This document shows, one piece after another, positions 38,341 to 47,782 of a stretch of 64,000 bases of DNA. Origin of the DNA: Roseicyclus sp. (GTDB lineage Bacteria > Pseudomonadota > Alphaproteobacteria > Rhodobacterales > Rhodobacteraceae); assembly GCA_018401055.1 (NCBI GenBank), contig JAGYLB010000109.1, forward strand, positions 1-64,000. The letters run 5' to 3'. Position 1 is the first letter of the stretch, and every line of letters starts with the position of its first letter. Below the pieces are notes generated by a model, which was not told the DNA's origin, did no database searches, and saw nothing but the letters and a program-made list of their open reading frames with translations. The position numbers were made by a program, and so were the translations under genes.

Positions 38341-38642
38341 CGCTTTTTCCAGCCGCGTCGCGCGCCGGGGGTCTTGGAATGGAATTCGGGCGGGCGATTG
38401 GCGACCCAGTCAAAGAAAGCCGCAAGGCAGGGATGGCCGCGCAGCGTCTCGGGCGTGTTGTAATTGCGGGCCAGTTCGGCCTCCGACAGGGTGGCATGAA
38501 TCTCGTTGTGACAGATCTGGTGCAGCAGGACCGTCGGCCCACCCTTGCCGCCGCGCAGTTTGGGGATGAGATGATGCAGGCTTTGCTTGGCGCCGGGCGG
38601 GATCGGGCGCAGGCACAGGGGACAGATGGGCAACTCAATCAT
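38337..38642 (-). CDS. HNH endonuclease family protein
   Basis: The 101-residue protein has a zinc-type HNH motif: CPLC near the N-terminus (residues 7-10), SLHHLIPKLRGGKGG (21-35) and HQICHNEIHATLS (41-53), giving the His-His and Cys/His cluster. Such small stand-alone HNH proteins are common in this group and their role is not established. Its start codon overlaps, on the opposite strand, the apparent start of the flavoprotein gene, and its stop overlaps that of the convergent hydratase gene by four bases. Confidence 0.8.
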   Translation of the reverse strand: MIELPICPLCLRPIPPGAKQSLHHLIPKLRGGKGGPTVLLHQICHNEIHATLSEAELARNYNTPETLRGHPCLAAFFDWVANRPPEFHSKTPGARRGWKKR

Positions 38643-39855
38643 GGCAGGTGAAGCTGGCGCAGGCCGCGCGGACGGCAAGGGGCCGAGGCCGTCGACGCTG
38701 CTGGTGATAGGGGCAGGGGCCCGCCGCTTATGGCCGCCGATGTTATGGCGCGCGCGGGACGTTCGGTGGTGGTCATCGAGGGCAAGCCGTCGGTCGGGCG
38801 CAAGTTCCTGATGGCGGGGAAATCCGGGCTGAACCTGACCAAGGACGAGGAGGCGGGACGATTCGTTTCGGCCTATGGCGCGGCGGCCGACTGGCTCGCC
38901 GATGCTGGCCGGGATGGGGCCCGAGGCGGTCAAGGGCTGGGCCGAGGATCTGGGCCAGCCAGTCTTTACCGGATCATCAGGGCGGGTGTTCCCCGTGGCG
39001 ATGAAGGCAAGCCCGCTTCTCCGGGCCTGGATGAGGCGCGTTGGCGCGGTGGTCAGGACGGGCTGGCGCTGGACCGGTTGGGATGATGGCGGCTGGGTCT
39101 TCGAGACGCGGGACGGCGACAGGCGATCGCGCCGCGCGTGGTGGTACTGGCCTTGGGCGGGGCAAGTTGGGCGCGGCTGGGGTCGGACGGCGCATGGTCT
39201 GCTCTGCTGGCCGCGCGAGGTGTCGAGATGGCGCCGTTTCGGCCTTCGCGAAGCATGGGGTTTGGCGTGTCGATTGGTCGAGCGCATATGGCCGCGGTGC
39301 TGGGCCAGCCGGTCAAGGGCGTGGCGCTGCGCGATGCGGCGGGGGCTGGCACCGGGGAGAATTTGTTGTCTCGGCCGGGGCGTCGAGGGCGGCGGCGTCT
39401 ACGCTGTGGCGGCCGATGCGCGCGACGGGACGTCCTTGATTGTTGATCTCCTGCCGGATTTGTCCATGGAAGAGGTGGCCCGGCGTCTGGCGGACCGGCC
39501 GAAAAAGCGAACGCTCGCGCAACATCTGGAGAAGGCCCTGAAGCTCGACCCGGCGAAACGCGCGCTTGTGCAGGAATTCGGGCGGCCCCTGCCGGAAGGC
39601 GCGGCGCTGGCGCGGCTGATCAAGGGGTTGGAGATCCGTCACGCAGGCCCGCGCCCGATGGACGAGGCGATCTCGACGGCTGGGGGTGTCACGCGCGGGG
39701 CTGTGGATGACGGGTTGATGCTGCGCACGCTCCCCGGCGTCTTCGTCGCGGGCGAGATGCTGGACTGGGAGGCGCCGACAGGCGGCTACCTCATCACCGG
39801 TTGTCTGGCGACGGGGTTATGGGCCGGGCGGCATGCAGCCAGGTGGGCGCGGTAA
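38641..39855 (+). pseudogene. TIGR03862-type NAD(P)/FAD flavoprotein with at least four frameshifts
   Basis: The FAD-binding start STLLVIGAGPAGLMAADVMA can be read across a frame change near 38725. Further pieces are KPSVGRKFLMAGKSGLNLTK, PVFTGSSGRVFPVAMKASPL, VVLALGGASWARLGSDG, VYAVAADARDGTSLIVDLLP and FVAGEMLDWEAPTGGYL. These match the BaiN-like flavoprotein family of about 400 residues. Frame changes near 38725, 38900, 39125 and 39390 make it the most broken gene outside the repeat arms, so a true pseudogene is possible. The start, an ATG at 38641, overlaps the HNH gene start. Confidence 0.7.
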
Positions 39856-39907
39856 GGGGGCTCTGCCCCCACGGCCTTTGGCCGTTCCCCCGGGATATTT
39901 CTGAAAC
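39856..39907. terminator. Tandem hairpins between convergent genes
   Basis: Two adjacent perfect hairpins occur: GGGGGC-TCT-GCCCCC (39856-39870) and ACGGCC-TTT-GGCCGT (39871-39885), then CCCCCGGGATATTT. They lie between the flavoprotein stop (39855) and the GST stop (39930). A similar GGGGGCTCTGCCCCC plus CCCCCGAGGATATTT intergenic sequence is familiar from other Rhodobacteraceae, so this is probably a dispersed element doubling as a bidirectional terminator. Confidence 0.55.
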
Positions 39908-39929
39908 AGAGAAGGAGGGTGCCGCCCCG

Positions 39930-40523
39930 TCAGGCCCCCATCGCGCGATGGAACGCCGGGCGGTCGCGCATCATGGCGATATGGTCGCGCAGGCGGGGCT
40001 CGGTGATCGGGAATTTCGCGTTGATCGCCCAGCCGCCGCAATGGGCGAGCAGGATATCGGCGATGGTCATGGTCTCGCCCATCAGGAAGGGGCCATCCTC
40101 GGCCATGCGGGCCGCAAGACTGGTCTGCGCGCGGGCGAATTCCCATTGCAGACTGTCCTTGATGGCGGGCACGCGCTTGTCCTCGGGCAGGACGAAGCTG
40201 TGCTTCGCCGCGGTCCAGAGCGTCGCGTCCATCTCATCGAGGATCATGTGGGTGAGGCTGTCCTGCCGCGCGCGGTCGAGCGTGCCGGGGGCGAAGGTCA
40301 GCACTGCGTGGCGGTCGGCGAGGTAGGTCATGATCGCCACCGAATCGGTGATGGGCACGCCATCGGCGACCAGCACCGGCACCTTGCCCGCGGGGCTGAT
40401 CCGGGTGACCGCCTCGGACTGAGGCGCGGCATCGATATGCTCGTACTCCAGCCCCAGCTCCTCCAGCGTCCAGAGCACGCGGAAAGCGCGGCTCCTGACT
40501 GCGCCGATCAGGGTATATCCCAT
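39930..40523 (-). CDS. Glutathione S-transferase family protein
   Basis: The 197-residue protein has the thioredoxin-like N-terminal domain (YTLIGAVRSRAFRVLWTLEE with the expected active-site serine/arginine region near residues 8-15), the cis-proline segment AGKVPVLVADG (45-55) and the DSVAIMTYLADRH helix. The C-terminal helical domain has GETMTIADILLAHC. No membrane segment is visible. Substrate unknown. The frame is intact and starts two bases after the holA stop. Confidence 0.85.
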   Translation of the reverse strand: MGYTLIGAVRSRAFRVLWTLEELGLEYEHIDAAPQSEAVTRISPAGKVPVLVADGVPITDSVAIMTYLADRHAVLTFAPGTLDRARQDSLTHMILDEMDATLWTAAKHSFVLPEDKRVPAIKDSLQWEFARAQTSLAARMAEDGPFLMGETMTIADILLAHCGGWAINAKFPITEPRLRDHIAMMRDRPAFHRAMGA

Positions 40524-40525
40524 CG

Positions 40526-41558
40526 CTATCGTCTCCCTCGCTTAAGCATCATGGCGAGCCGGATCAACGTGCGTTCCATCAGCGCCATCTGTGGCGCGCT
40601 TTGCGCCGAGCGCAAGGTCAGGTCGGTCTCGACCAACAGGCTGAGCGCGGATTCCAGCTTGTCGCGGCCCCAGACCTGCGCCTGTTTCAGCATCCGGTCG
40701 CGGCGCGGGCCGAAGACCGGCGGGCGCTGGGCCTGAAGGCCCGCCGCCGGGCCGCTGGGGTGGCAGGCGGCGGCGTGCAGCGCGCGGAAATGGCGGTGGC
40801 CGCGATGCACAGGGGATGCCGGCGTGACGCCCTGCCCCGAGAGGCGCGACAAGATCGGCCCGATTTGCCCCTCTGCCGCCCTCGGCGGTGGCGTTCAGCG
40901 CGTCGTCCAGCGCGGCCTCAAGCGTCAGGGGGGCGACGGCGGCGATATCAGCAGGGGAAAGGGGCGTGGCATCGCCGCGTTTGTAGAGCCCGAGTTTCTC
41001 GACGGTCTGGCGGAAATCTCCGGGGGGGAGAGCGCGCGACAGCGCCTCCAGATCGCCCATCGCGTCGCGGGGGATGTCGCGCAGGCCCGCCTCGGCCAGC
41101 AGCGCCTCGATTTCGGCGCGTCCGGGGGGCTCATCATAGATGGCAGCGGCGCGCGCCGTCTTGTGACCCTCGAACAGCTTGCGCAGGGCGGAGGCAGCCG
41201 TGAGTTTTCCCGCTGTCACGATGATCTGCGCATCGCCCGGGCGCCATTCGTCCAGCGCCGTGGCGAGGGTCGGGGCCAGCCCGTCGGTCGCGCCGTCAAC
41301 GAAGGCGGCGCGGGGGCCGGGAAAGAAGCCCACGGCCTTGACCGCGTCGAGCAGGCCTGCGGGATCGCCGCGCAAATCGGCGGCGGCAAGGCGGGTGAGG
41401 CGCATTTCTTCTTCGGCGCCGTTGCCCAGCAGGCTCTTGAGCAGTTCCTGCCGACGCAGCGCCACACGCATCGCGTCATCGCCGAAGATCAGGCACCCGG
41501 CCGAGGCGGGATCGGGTTTTCGCGCATAGGCGGCAACGTCGCGGGGGGCGAGCTTCAT
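40526..41558 (-). CDS. holA: DNA polymerase III delta subunit (frameshifted)
   Basis: HolA opens the beta clamp as part of the clamp loader. The start [20 protein letters not shown] leads into LIFGDDAMRVALRRQELLK, PRAAFVDGATDGLAPTLATA and IIVTAGKLTAASALRKLFEG. After a frameshift near 40870 the C-terminal clamp-loader helices include RMLKQAQVWGRDKLESALSL. Corrected length is about 343 residues, normal for the family. The start is next to the end of lptE. Confidence 0.83.
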
Positions 41559-42048
41559 GCCCAGGCGGCCCGCGCCCGCAAGCAGGCGCGACACCAGTTG
41601 ATCGGCCAGCGCCACCATCAGCCGGTCCTCGGCGTCGCGGCGCGCTGCGGCGGTGGAGACGGGCGAGCCGGTGGTGGAATAGGCTGTGAAGGTGGCAACC
41701 GAGGCCTGCCTGCACCTGCGCGTCGGTGGCGGCTTCGGTCACGCGGAAGGACAGTGTGCCGGTCAGGTTGATGCGGGTGATGGCATTTGTGCCGGTGATG
41801 GCCAGATCACGCTGCGATCTCGTGATGTCCCAGGTCAGGACATGGGTCGGCGTCGTGGCGCGACCCAGCCGATCCTCAAGCCGGGCGACAAGCACGAAGC
41901 CGTCGCGCGTGTCGGGTGGTTCGATCCTCAGCCGGTCGCGCAGCGCGGGGCCTGCGCCGTCCGGCCCGTAAACCGGCGTGAAGCCGCAGGCCGCGAGCGG
42001 CAGGACGGCCAGAAGCGTCAGAAGGGTGCGGCGGTCAGACGACGACAT
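41556..42048 (-). CDS. lptE: LPS assembly lipoprotein LptE (frameshifted)
   Basis: LptE plugs the LptD barrel and helps insert LPS in the outer membrane. The start [20 protein letters not shown] is followed by the lipobox cysteine in [11 protein letters not shown], a pattern highly typical of this group. Then come [11 protein letters not shown] and [16 protein letters not shown] frameshift near 41705 moves the rest to the frame of [20 protein letters not shown]. In the printed sequence that frame runs into holA without a stop; a TGA overlapping the holA start would be used if one more base is wrong. The start overlaps the end of leuS. Confidence 0.78.
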
Positions 42049-44602
42049 TCACGATCCGGCCCGGGACGACGATGAGTTTCTTGGGCTGGCCACCCGCCAG
42101 CGCCGTTGCCACAGCGTCGTCGGCCAGCGCGAGTTTTTCAACCTCTTCCTTTGCCATGTCGCGCGGCACGGTGATTTCCGAGCGCCGCTTGCCGTTGATC
42201 TGGATCGGCAGGGTTACGGTGTCGGAAACCAGCATCGCCTCATCGGCCTTGGGCCAGGGCGCGTTGGCGATCAGGCCCGCGCCACCCAACATCGCCCAGA
42301 TTTCCTCGGCCAGATGCGGGGTCATGGGGGACATGAGCTGCGCCAGTTTCAGCGCGGCCTCGCCGTTTGGCGGCGGCCCCTGGCCGTCGATTTCGCAACG
42401 CGTTGGTAAAGGCGTAGAGTTTCGCGATGGCGGCGTTGAAGCCGAAGCTTTCGATGCCGTTCGTCACGTCGAAGATCGCCTTGTGCATGTCGCGCAGCAG
42501 CGCCTCGTCCGCCTCGTTCGGCGCGGCATCAGAGGCGGCGATGTCGGTGGCGATGCGGTGGACACGGGCGAGGTGTTTGGCCGTCGCTTCGGCGCCCGAG
42601 GCGGTCCATTCCACGTCGCGTTCGGGCGGGCTGTCGGACAGCACGAACCAACGCGCGGTGTCGGCCCCGTACTGCGCGATGATTGCGACCGGGTCGACCA
42701 CGTTGTTTTTCGATTTCGACATCTTGGCCGAGGGGATGATCTGGACCTCGCGCCCGTCCTTGAGAAAGCCGCAGCCCTCGCGGAGTTCCACCTCCTCGGG
42801 GTAGTGGTAGACCGGGCGGCCGTTCGCGTCCTTCGTCTGGTAGATCGCGTGGGTCACCATGCCTTGCGTGAACAGCGCGTCAAAGGGCTCGATCGCCGTC
42901 TCGGGCAGGTGGCCGCAGATCTGCATCGCCCGGGCGAAGAAGCGGGAATACAAGAGGTGCAAGATCGCATGCTCGATGCCGCCGATGTACTGGTCGACGT
43001 TCATCCAGTAGGCGGCTTCCGCCATGTCGGTCGGCGTCTTGGCATGGGGCGCGGTGAAGCGGGCGAAATACCAAGACGAATCAACGAAGGTATCCATCGT
43101 GTCGGTTTCACGCTTCGCGGATTTGCCGCAGCGCGGGCAGGTGCAGTCTCGCCACGTCGGGTGGCGGTCCAGCGGGTTGCCGGGAATGTCGAGCGTCACA
43201 TCGCGCGGCAGTTCGATAGGCAGGTTTTCCTTTTTCTCGGGCACCACGCCGCAGTCGTCGCAATGGACCACGGGGATCGGGCAGCCCCAGTAGCGCTGGC
43301 GCGACAGGCCCCAGTCGCGCAGACGGAACTTGGTCACGCCTTGCCCCACGCCCTTGCCTTCGCAAATCGCGATGGCGGCATCGACGGCGGCTTCGCCTGT
43401 CGGTTTCCTCGCGGCCAGTTGAAGGGCAGGGTCCAGCGCACCTTTTCGGCTTTGGGCGGCACATAGGCCGCGCCGCCGTCCTCCGGCAGCACATGATCGC
43501 CTGACAGCGGAACGAAGGTCGAGATGACGGGCAGGTCATATTTGCGCGCGAAATCGAGGTCGCGCTGGTCATGCGCGGGGCAGCCGAAGATCGCGCCGGT
43601 GCCGTAATCCATCAAGATGAAATTGGCGATCCAGACCGGCAATTCCCATGCGGTGTCAAAGGGATGGCGCACGCGCAGGCCGGTGTCGAAGCCCAGCTTC
43701 TCGGCCTTTTCGATGGCCTCTTCGGTGGTGCCACCCTTGCGCGCCTCGGCGCAGAAGGCCGCGACCTTCGGGTCGTGGGCCTCAAGCTCCTTGGCGATGG
43801 GGTGGTCGGGCGAGATGCCGATGAAGCTGGCCCCCAGCAGCGTGTCGGGCCGGGTCGTGTAGACCTCGATGCGGTCATGGGTTTTCGTCGGAGTGGCAAG
43901 GCCGAAGGCAAATTGCAGACCCCGCGAGCGGCCGATCCAGTTGGCTTGCATCAGCTTGACCTTAGCGGGCCAGTCATCCAGCCCATCCAGCGCATCCAGC
44001 AATTCGCCCGAGAAATCGCTGATCTTGAAGAACCATTGCGTCAGCTCGCGGCGTTCCACATCCGCGCCCGATCGCCAGCCCTTGCCGTCGATCACCTGCT
44101 CGTTGGCCAGAACCGTCATGTCGACCGGGTCCCAGTTCACCACGGCGTTCTTGCGGTAGACGAGGCCTTTTTCGAGGAAATCGAGAAACAGCGCCTGTTG
44201 TTGGCCATAATATTCGGGGTCGCAGGTGGCGAACATGCGTGTCCAGTCGAGGCCGAATCCCAGCGGCTTCATCTGCGCGACCATCGTGTCGATGTTGGCA
44301 TAGGTCCAGTCGGCGGGGTGGCCGCCGGACGCCATCGCTGCGTTTTCGGCCGGCATGCCGAAAGCGTCGAAGCCCATCGGATGCAGCACGTTGAAGCCCT
44401 TCGCCAGCTTGTAGCGCGCGATCACGTCGCCCATCGTGTAGTTGCGCACATGCCCGATATGGATGCGCCCCGAGGGATAGGGGAACATCTCCAGCACATA
44501 ATATTTCGGCTTGTCCGCCGTGCGCCGCGCGACGAAGGTTCCGGCCGTCTCCCAGGCCTGTTGCCATTTCGGTTCCAGAGTCGCGGGGTCGTAGCGGGAC
44601 AT
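42035..44602 (-). CDS. leuS: Leucyl-tRNA synthetase (frameshifted)
   Basis: It charges tRNA-Leu. The class I signature HIGH is at residues 48-51 ([19 protein letters not shown]), followed by GMPAENAAM and the editing domain with [12 protein letters not shown]. The KMSKS motif ([14 protein letters not shown]) lies near 42710. Frameshifts near 43390 and 42390 interrupt the frame; corrected length is about 855 residues. The end overlaps lptE, so leuS, lptE and holA form one transcript, with the DUF3576 gene upstream. Confidence 0.93.
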
Positions 44603-44646
44603 GTGCGTCGGTCCTTGTGGTCTTGAGGTAGGTCGTGAAACGGGAA

Positions 44647-44671
44647 ACGCCGGGCATCAACCGCCCGGCGT
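44647..44671. terminator. Hairpin between the DUF3576 gene and leuS
   Basis: A perfect 9-bp stem, ACGCCGGGC (44647-44655) with GCCCGGCGT (44663-44671), has a 7-base loop. It lies in the 105-base gap before leuS. The T run on the minus strand is short (TTT), so termination is uncertain. It might attenuate rather than stop transcription into leuS. Confidence 0.35.
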
Positions 44672-44707
44672 CGTGTTAGAATGGCAAGGCGCGGGCGTAA
44701 AGCCGCG

Positions 44708-45231
44708 TCAGAGGTTGCTGTCCCTGATCCGGATCTGACGCGCGCGAGTCAGGATTGCATCCTCGATCTGGCGGGCGACATCGCGGCTGACCGCACCGCC
44801 GCGAGATTGCACGGCAACCCGCAGACTGCGGCGCCTCCAGCGCGGGGTCCTGCACGAAGACTCGTCGCGCGGTACGACTGGCTGCCGCCGGGCGGTGTGC
44901 CGAAGCCGAACTGGATCACCCCCGAAAAGGGATCTGCCGCCTCGACCGGCATGAAATCGAGAATCTCGAGCGAGGCGTTCCAAAGGTACCGGTTCACCTC
45001 GACGGTGTTGTTGGGGTCGTCCGCACTGGAAAACAGGTCGAAGATGGTGGAACGGTTGGGGTCCTGCAATGCGCCGGCCTCGATCAGCTGCGCCCGCGTC
45101 TCGTCGTCCATTTCGTTTTGGAAGAAGCCGCCACCGCCGCCGCCGCCGCCGAACAACCCGCCGCCGCCACACCCGGCCAAAGCGGCCGTCGCGGCAATAA
45201 TACCTGTAATTTTCGCCAGCCGCACAATCAT
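44708..45231 (-). CDS. DUF3576 lipoprotein (frameshifted)
   Basis: The start MIVRLAKITGIIAATAALAG precedes a lipobox cysteine and a striking glycine run (CGGGGLFGGGGGGGGFF). The domain reads VEVNRYLWNASLEILDFMPV and DPFSGVIQFGFGTPPGG, typical of DUF3576. A frameshift near 44870 displaces the end, which reads RDVARQIEDAILTRARQIRI in another frame. Corrected length is about 174 residues. It is probably anchored in the outer or inner membrane. Function unknown. Confidence 0.8.
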
Positions 45232-45492
45232 CTGCCGGTCCCCGCATCGTCGGTTTTTCTGGCGCTTTTGGTATAGGACACCCTTAGACGCGGCAAGGCC
45301 CTTTGCCGTCTGGACGTCCGTGGGCGGGGGGGTGACCACACTGTGGCATGTCTGCACCATGGTTGTGGCAAGACGTCGGCGCCGCGGCTGGCTTGCTTGC
45401 ATTCGGACGGCCAAGGCGCGATGGAAAAGCATACTCATTTCGGACTCCCCGTCTTGAGGTGCACCTTGACTTTGAAACACGAGGGAAAAACC

Positions 45493-46473
45493 ATGAAAAA
45501 GGTTCTCTTCGCTACGACGGCGCTGGTCGCCACCGCCGGCTACGCGTCGGCCGACATCACTCTGACCGGTGTGGCTCAGATGGGCCTTCAGGGCGGCTCC
45601 GGTCAGGAGACGCAGTTCGTTCAGGACATCGACGTCACCTTCACCATGTCCGGTTCCACCGACAACGGCCTGACCTTCGGCGCCGCTGTTGACCTGGACG
45701 AGAACGCAGCAAACGTCGGCACCGACGACGCTGGCGTCGCGATCTTCATCTCGGGCGACTTCGGCACCCTGACCATGGGCGACACCGACGGTGCGCTTGA
45801 CTGGGCCCTGACCGAAGCATGGGTTGGCAATGCCGGCTCGATCAACGACAACGAAACCGGCCACGCTGGTGCGCTCGGTGCGTACGGCGACGGTGCCTAT
45901 GACGGCCAGATCCTGCGCTACAACTACGCGGTCGGCGATTTCGGGTTCGCGATCTCGGTCGAGCAGGACGGCACCGGCCTGCGTGACGACGGCTTTGCCA
46001 TCGGTTTCCGCTACGGCCTCGACCTGGGCGGCGCCGATGTTGACCTCGGCCTCGGCTACCAGACGCTGACCGCAGGTCCGGCCGGCTTCACCCCCGGAAA
46101 CTTGAGCGCAGTCATCCTGGGCGGCCCGTTGTTTGCGGCAGGCACCGAAATCGACATCATCGGCTTCAGCGCCGCTGTCGAGCTCGACTCCGGCCTGTCG
46201 GCTGGCCTGCAGTACACCCAGTGGGATACGGCAGCCGGTGACGCCGACCACATCGCTCTGGGCGCTGGTTACACCTTCGACGCCTTCACTGTGTCGGCCA
46301 ACTGGGGTCGGTACGATGCAACGGGCTTCGACGTGTCCGGCTTTGGTCTGGCTGCGGCCTACGATCTGGGCGGCGGTCTTTCGATGCACCTGGGCTACGG
46401 GTCTTCCGACTACAACGCCCCTGTCGTCGCCGACGTTGACACCTGGTCGCTCGGCCTGTCGATGTCCTTCTGA
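45493..46473 (+). CDS. Porin
   Basis: This is an outer-membrane beta-barrel of 326 residues. The signal peptide MKKVLFATTALVATAGYASA is followed by DITLTGVAQMG, the usual first strand of rhodobacterial porins. The sequence is rich in alternating strands, Asp and Gly, and ends in LGLSMSF with the C-terminal phenylalanine needed for barrel assembly. Codon choice is biased and GC is lower than in neighbours, as expected for a highly expressed gene. GAGGG precedes ATG 45493; a strong terminator follows. The 261 bases upstream hold no other gene. Confidence 0.92.
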   Translation: MKKVLFATTALVATAGYASADITLTGVAQMGLQGGSGQETQFVQDIDVTFTMSGSTDNGLTFGAAVDLDENAANVGTDDAGVAIFISGDFGTLTMGDTDGALDWALTEAWVGNAGSINDNETGHAGALGAYGDGAYDGQILRYNYAVGDFGFAISVEQDGTGLRDDGFAIGFRYGLDLGGADVDLGLGYQTLTAGPAGFTPGNLSAVILGGPLFAAGTEIDIIGFSAAVELDSGLSAGLQYTQWDTAAGDADHIALGAGYTFDAFTVSANWGRYDATGFDVSGFGLAAAYDLGGGLSMHLGYGSSDYNAPVVADVDTWSLGLSMSF

Positions 46474-46496
46474 TCCAACCGGATCATCGGATACGG

Positions 46497-46529
46497 AAAG
46501 AGCGGGCCTTGCGCCCGCTCTTTTCTTTT
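46497..46529 (+). terminator. Strong intrinsic terminator of the porin gene
   Basis: An 11-bp perfect stem, AAAGAGCGGGC (46497-46507) with GCCCGCTCTTT (46513-46523), has a CTTGC loop and is followed by TTTTCTTTT. This is a textbook rho-independent terminator just past the porin stop. Confidence 0.92.
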
Positions 46530-46545
46530 GGCCTAAGGTGTTCCC

Positions 46546-47205
46546 ATGGGTTTGTCAGACATCATTGCCCGCATCGACGCGGCCACCGCTGCCGCTGGTC
46601 GCGCGCCGGGTGCGGTCACGCTGGTGGCCGTCTCCAAGGTGCAGCCGCCGGAACGGGTGGAGGCGGTGCTGGAGGCGGGGCAGCGCATCTTTGGCGAGAA
46701 TCGCGTGCAGGAGGCCGCCGGGCGCTGGCCCGCGTTTCAGGAGCGTTATGCGGGCATCTCGCTGCATCTGATCGGCCCCTTGCAGACCAACAAGGCGCGT
46801 CAGGCCGTCGAGATGTTCGACGTGATCCAGACGCTGGACCGGCCCAAGCTTGCCACCACCTTGGCGCGGCTGGCCGACGAACGGGGGCAAAGCCCCGAGG
46901 TTTTCATCCAAGTCAACACCGGGGCCGAGCCGCAGAAGGCGGGCATCTTGCCCGACGAGACGGACGCTTTCGTGGCCGAGGTGCGGCGACTGGGCCTGCC
47001 GCTTGCGGGCCTGATGTGCATCCCTCCCGTGGAGGAGGATCCTGGCGCGCATTTCGCGATGCTGGCGCAGATGGCCGAACGCAACGGGCTGAGCGGCCTG
47101 TCGATGGGCATGTCGGCGGATTTCGAGGCAGCGATCTCGATGGGCGCGACCCATGTGCGCGTCGGGTCTGCGATCTTTGGGGCGCGGGCCTATGAAATTG
47201 CGTAG
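46546..47205 (+). CDS. YggS/PLPBP family pyridoxal-phosphate-binding protein
   Basis: These proteins bind pyridoxal phosphate and maintain B6 and amino-acid balance. The 219-residue frame is intact. The PLP lysine is K31 in LVAVSKVQP. Other family segments are FGENRVQE, HLIGPLQTNKARQAVEMFDV, VFIQVNTGAEPQKAG and LSMGMSADFEAAISMGATHV followed by RVGSAIFG. The stop codon TAG is the first part of a palindromic repeat. Confidence 0.93.
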   Translation: MGLSDIIARIDAATAAAGRAPGAVTLVAVSKVQPPERVEAVLEAGQRIFGENRVQEAAGRWPAFQERYAGISLHLIGPLQTNKARQAVEMFDVIQTLDRPKLATTLARLADERGQSPEVFIQVNTGAEPQKAGILPDETDAFVAEVRRLGLPLAGLMCIPPVEEDPGAHFAMLAQMAERNGLSGLSMGMSADFEAAISMGATHVRVGSAIFGARAYEIA

Positions 47206-47268
47206 GTGCGCCTGAAGGCAGCACCCTACCCAAGCGCGCCGCAGGGTGTGCCTTCAGGCGCACCTTAC
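47205..47268. repeat. REP-like palindromic element, copy 2
   Basis: GGTGCGCCTGAAGGCAGCAC (start of 47205-47229) and GCAGGGTGTGCCTTCAGGCG (start of 47241-47268) form a long imperfect hairpin. It is the same element as at 30295-30355, with the two arms in like order. It fills the whole space between the convergent stops of the YggS gene and the L,D-transpeptidase gene. Confidence 0.8.
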
Positions 47269-47782
47269 CTTCCCGTCAACGCCTCTGGCACGACCAGCCG
47301 CGTCTGGAACCCGATGCGCGCCACAATCCAGCGTAGATCCTGTGGGGCCAGCGCCACGCAGCCCGCTGTGGCATAACCCGGCCGCCGCCACGCATGGACA
47401 AAGATGCCCGAGCCGCGCCCGCGTTCGGCTTGGGGCCAGTTCCAGTCGGTGATCAGCACGATGTCATAGAGCGGATCGGCCCGGCGCAGCGTCTCGTGGT
47501 TCGCGGCCAAGGGCGCGCGGACCATCTGGTTGTAATCCTCATGTTTCGGGTCGTCGCACCACAGATCGCCCGGCCGGATCGGCACCGCCCAGTCGCAGGG
47601 CCGCGCAACACGGTCGGGGCGCCAAAGGCATCCGATGATGCAATGCGTGCCCGACGGCGTGCCGCCATCTCCCTCGCGCTCTGCGCGCCCGCAACGACAC
47701 CGCCCCGCCCGAGCGTGCAGGGGAAGAGCCGCCCGCGAAACCGCAGGCCCATGGGCGTGACGACCATATCCGTGGCTTTCAC
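47265..47782 (-). CDS. L,D-transpeptidase (YkuD family), frameshifted
   Basis: It crosslinks peptidoglycan or attaches proteins to it. The catalytic region is IFVHAWRRPGYATAGCVALA, with the histidine and the nucleophilic cysteine in the family spacing. Upstream lie DWAVPIRPGDLWCDDP-like residues and PLYDIVLITDWN. The likely start is GTG at 47782 (VKATDMVVTPMGLRFRGRLF), overlapping the ribA stop as GTGA. A frameshift lies near 47600-47680. Corrected length is about 172 residues. No export signal is clear at this start, unusual for a periplasmic enzyme but common in this small subgroup. Confidence 0.75.

Noticed and set aside
44749..46389. A 546-codon minus-strand frame across the porin
   Set aside because: Only the DUF3576 part (44708-45231) is supported; the rest is antisense to the porin.
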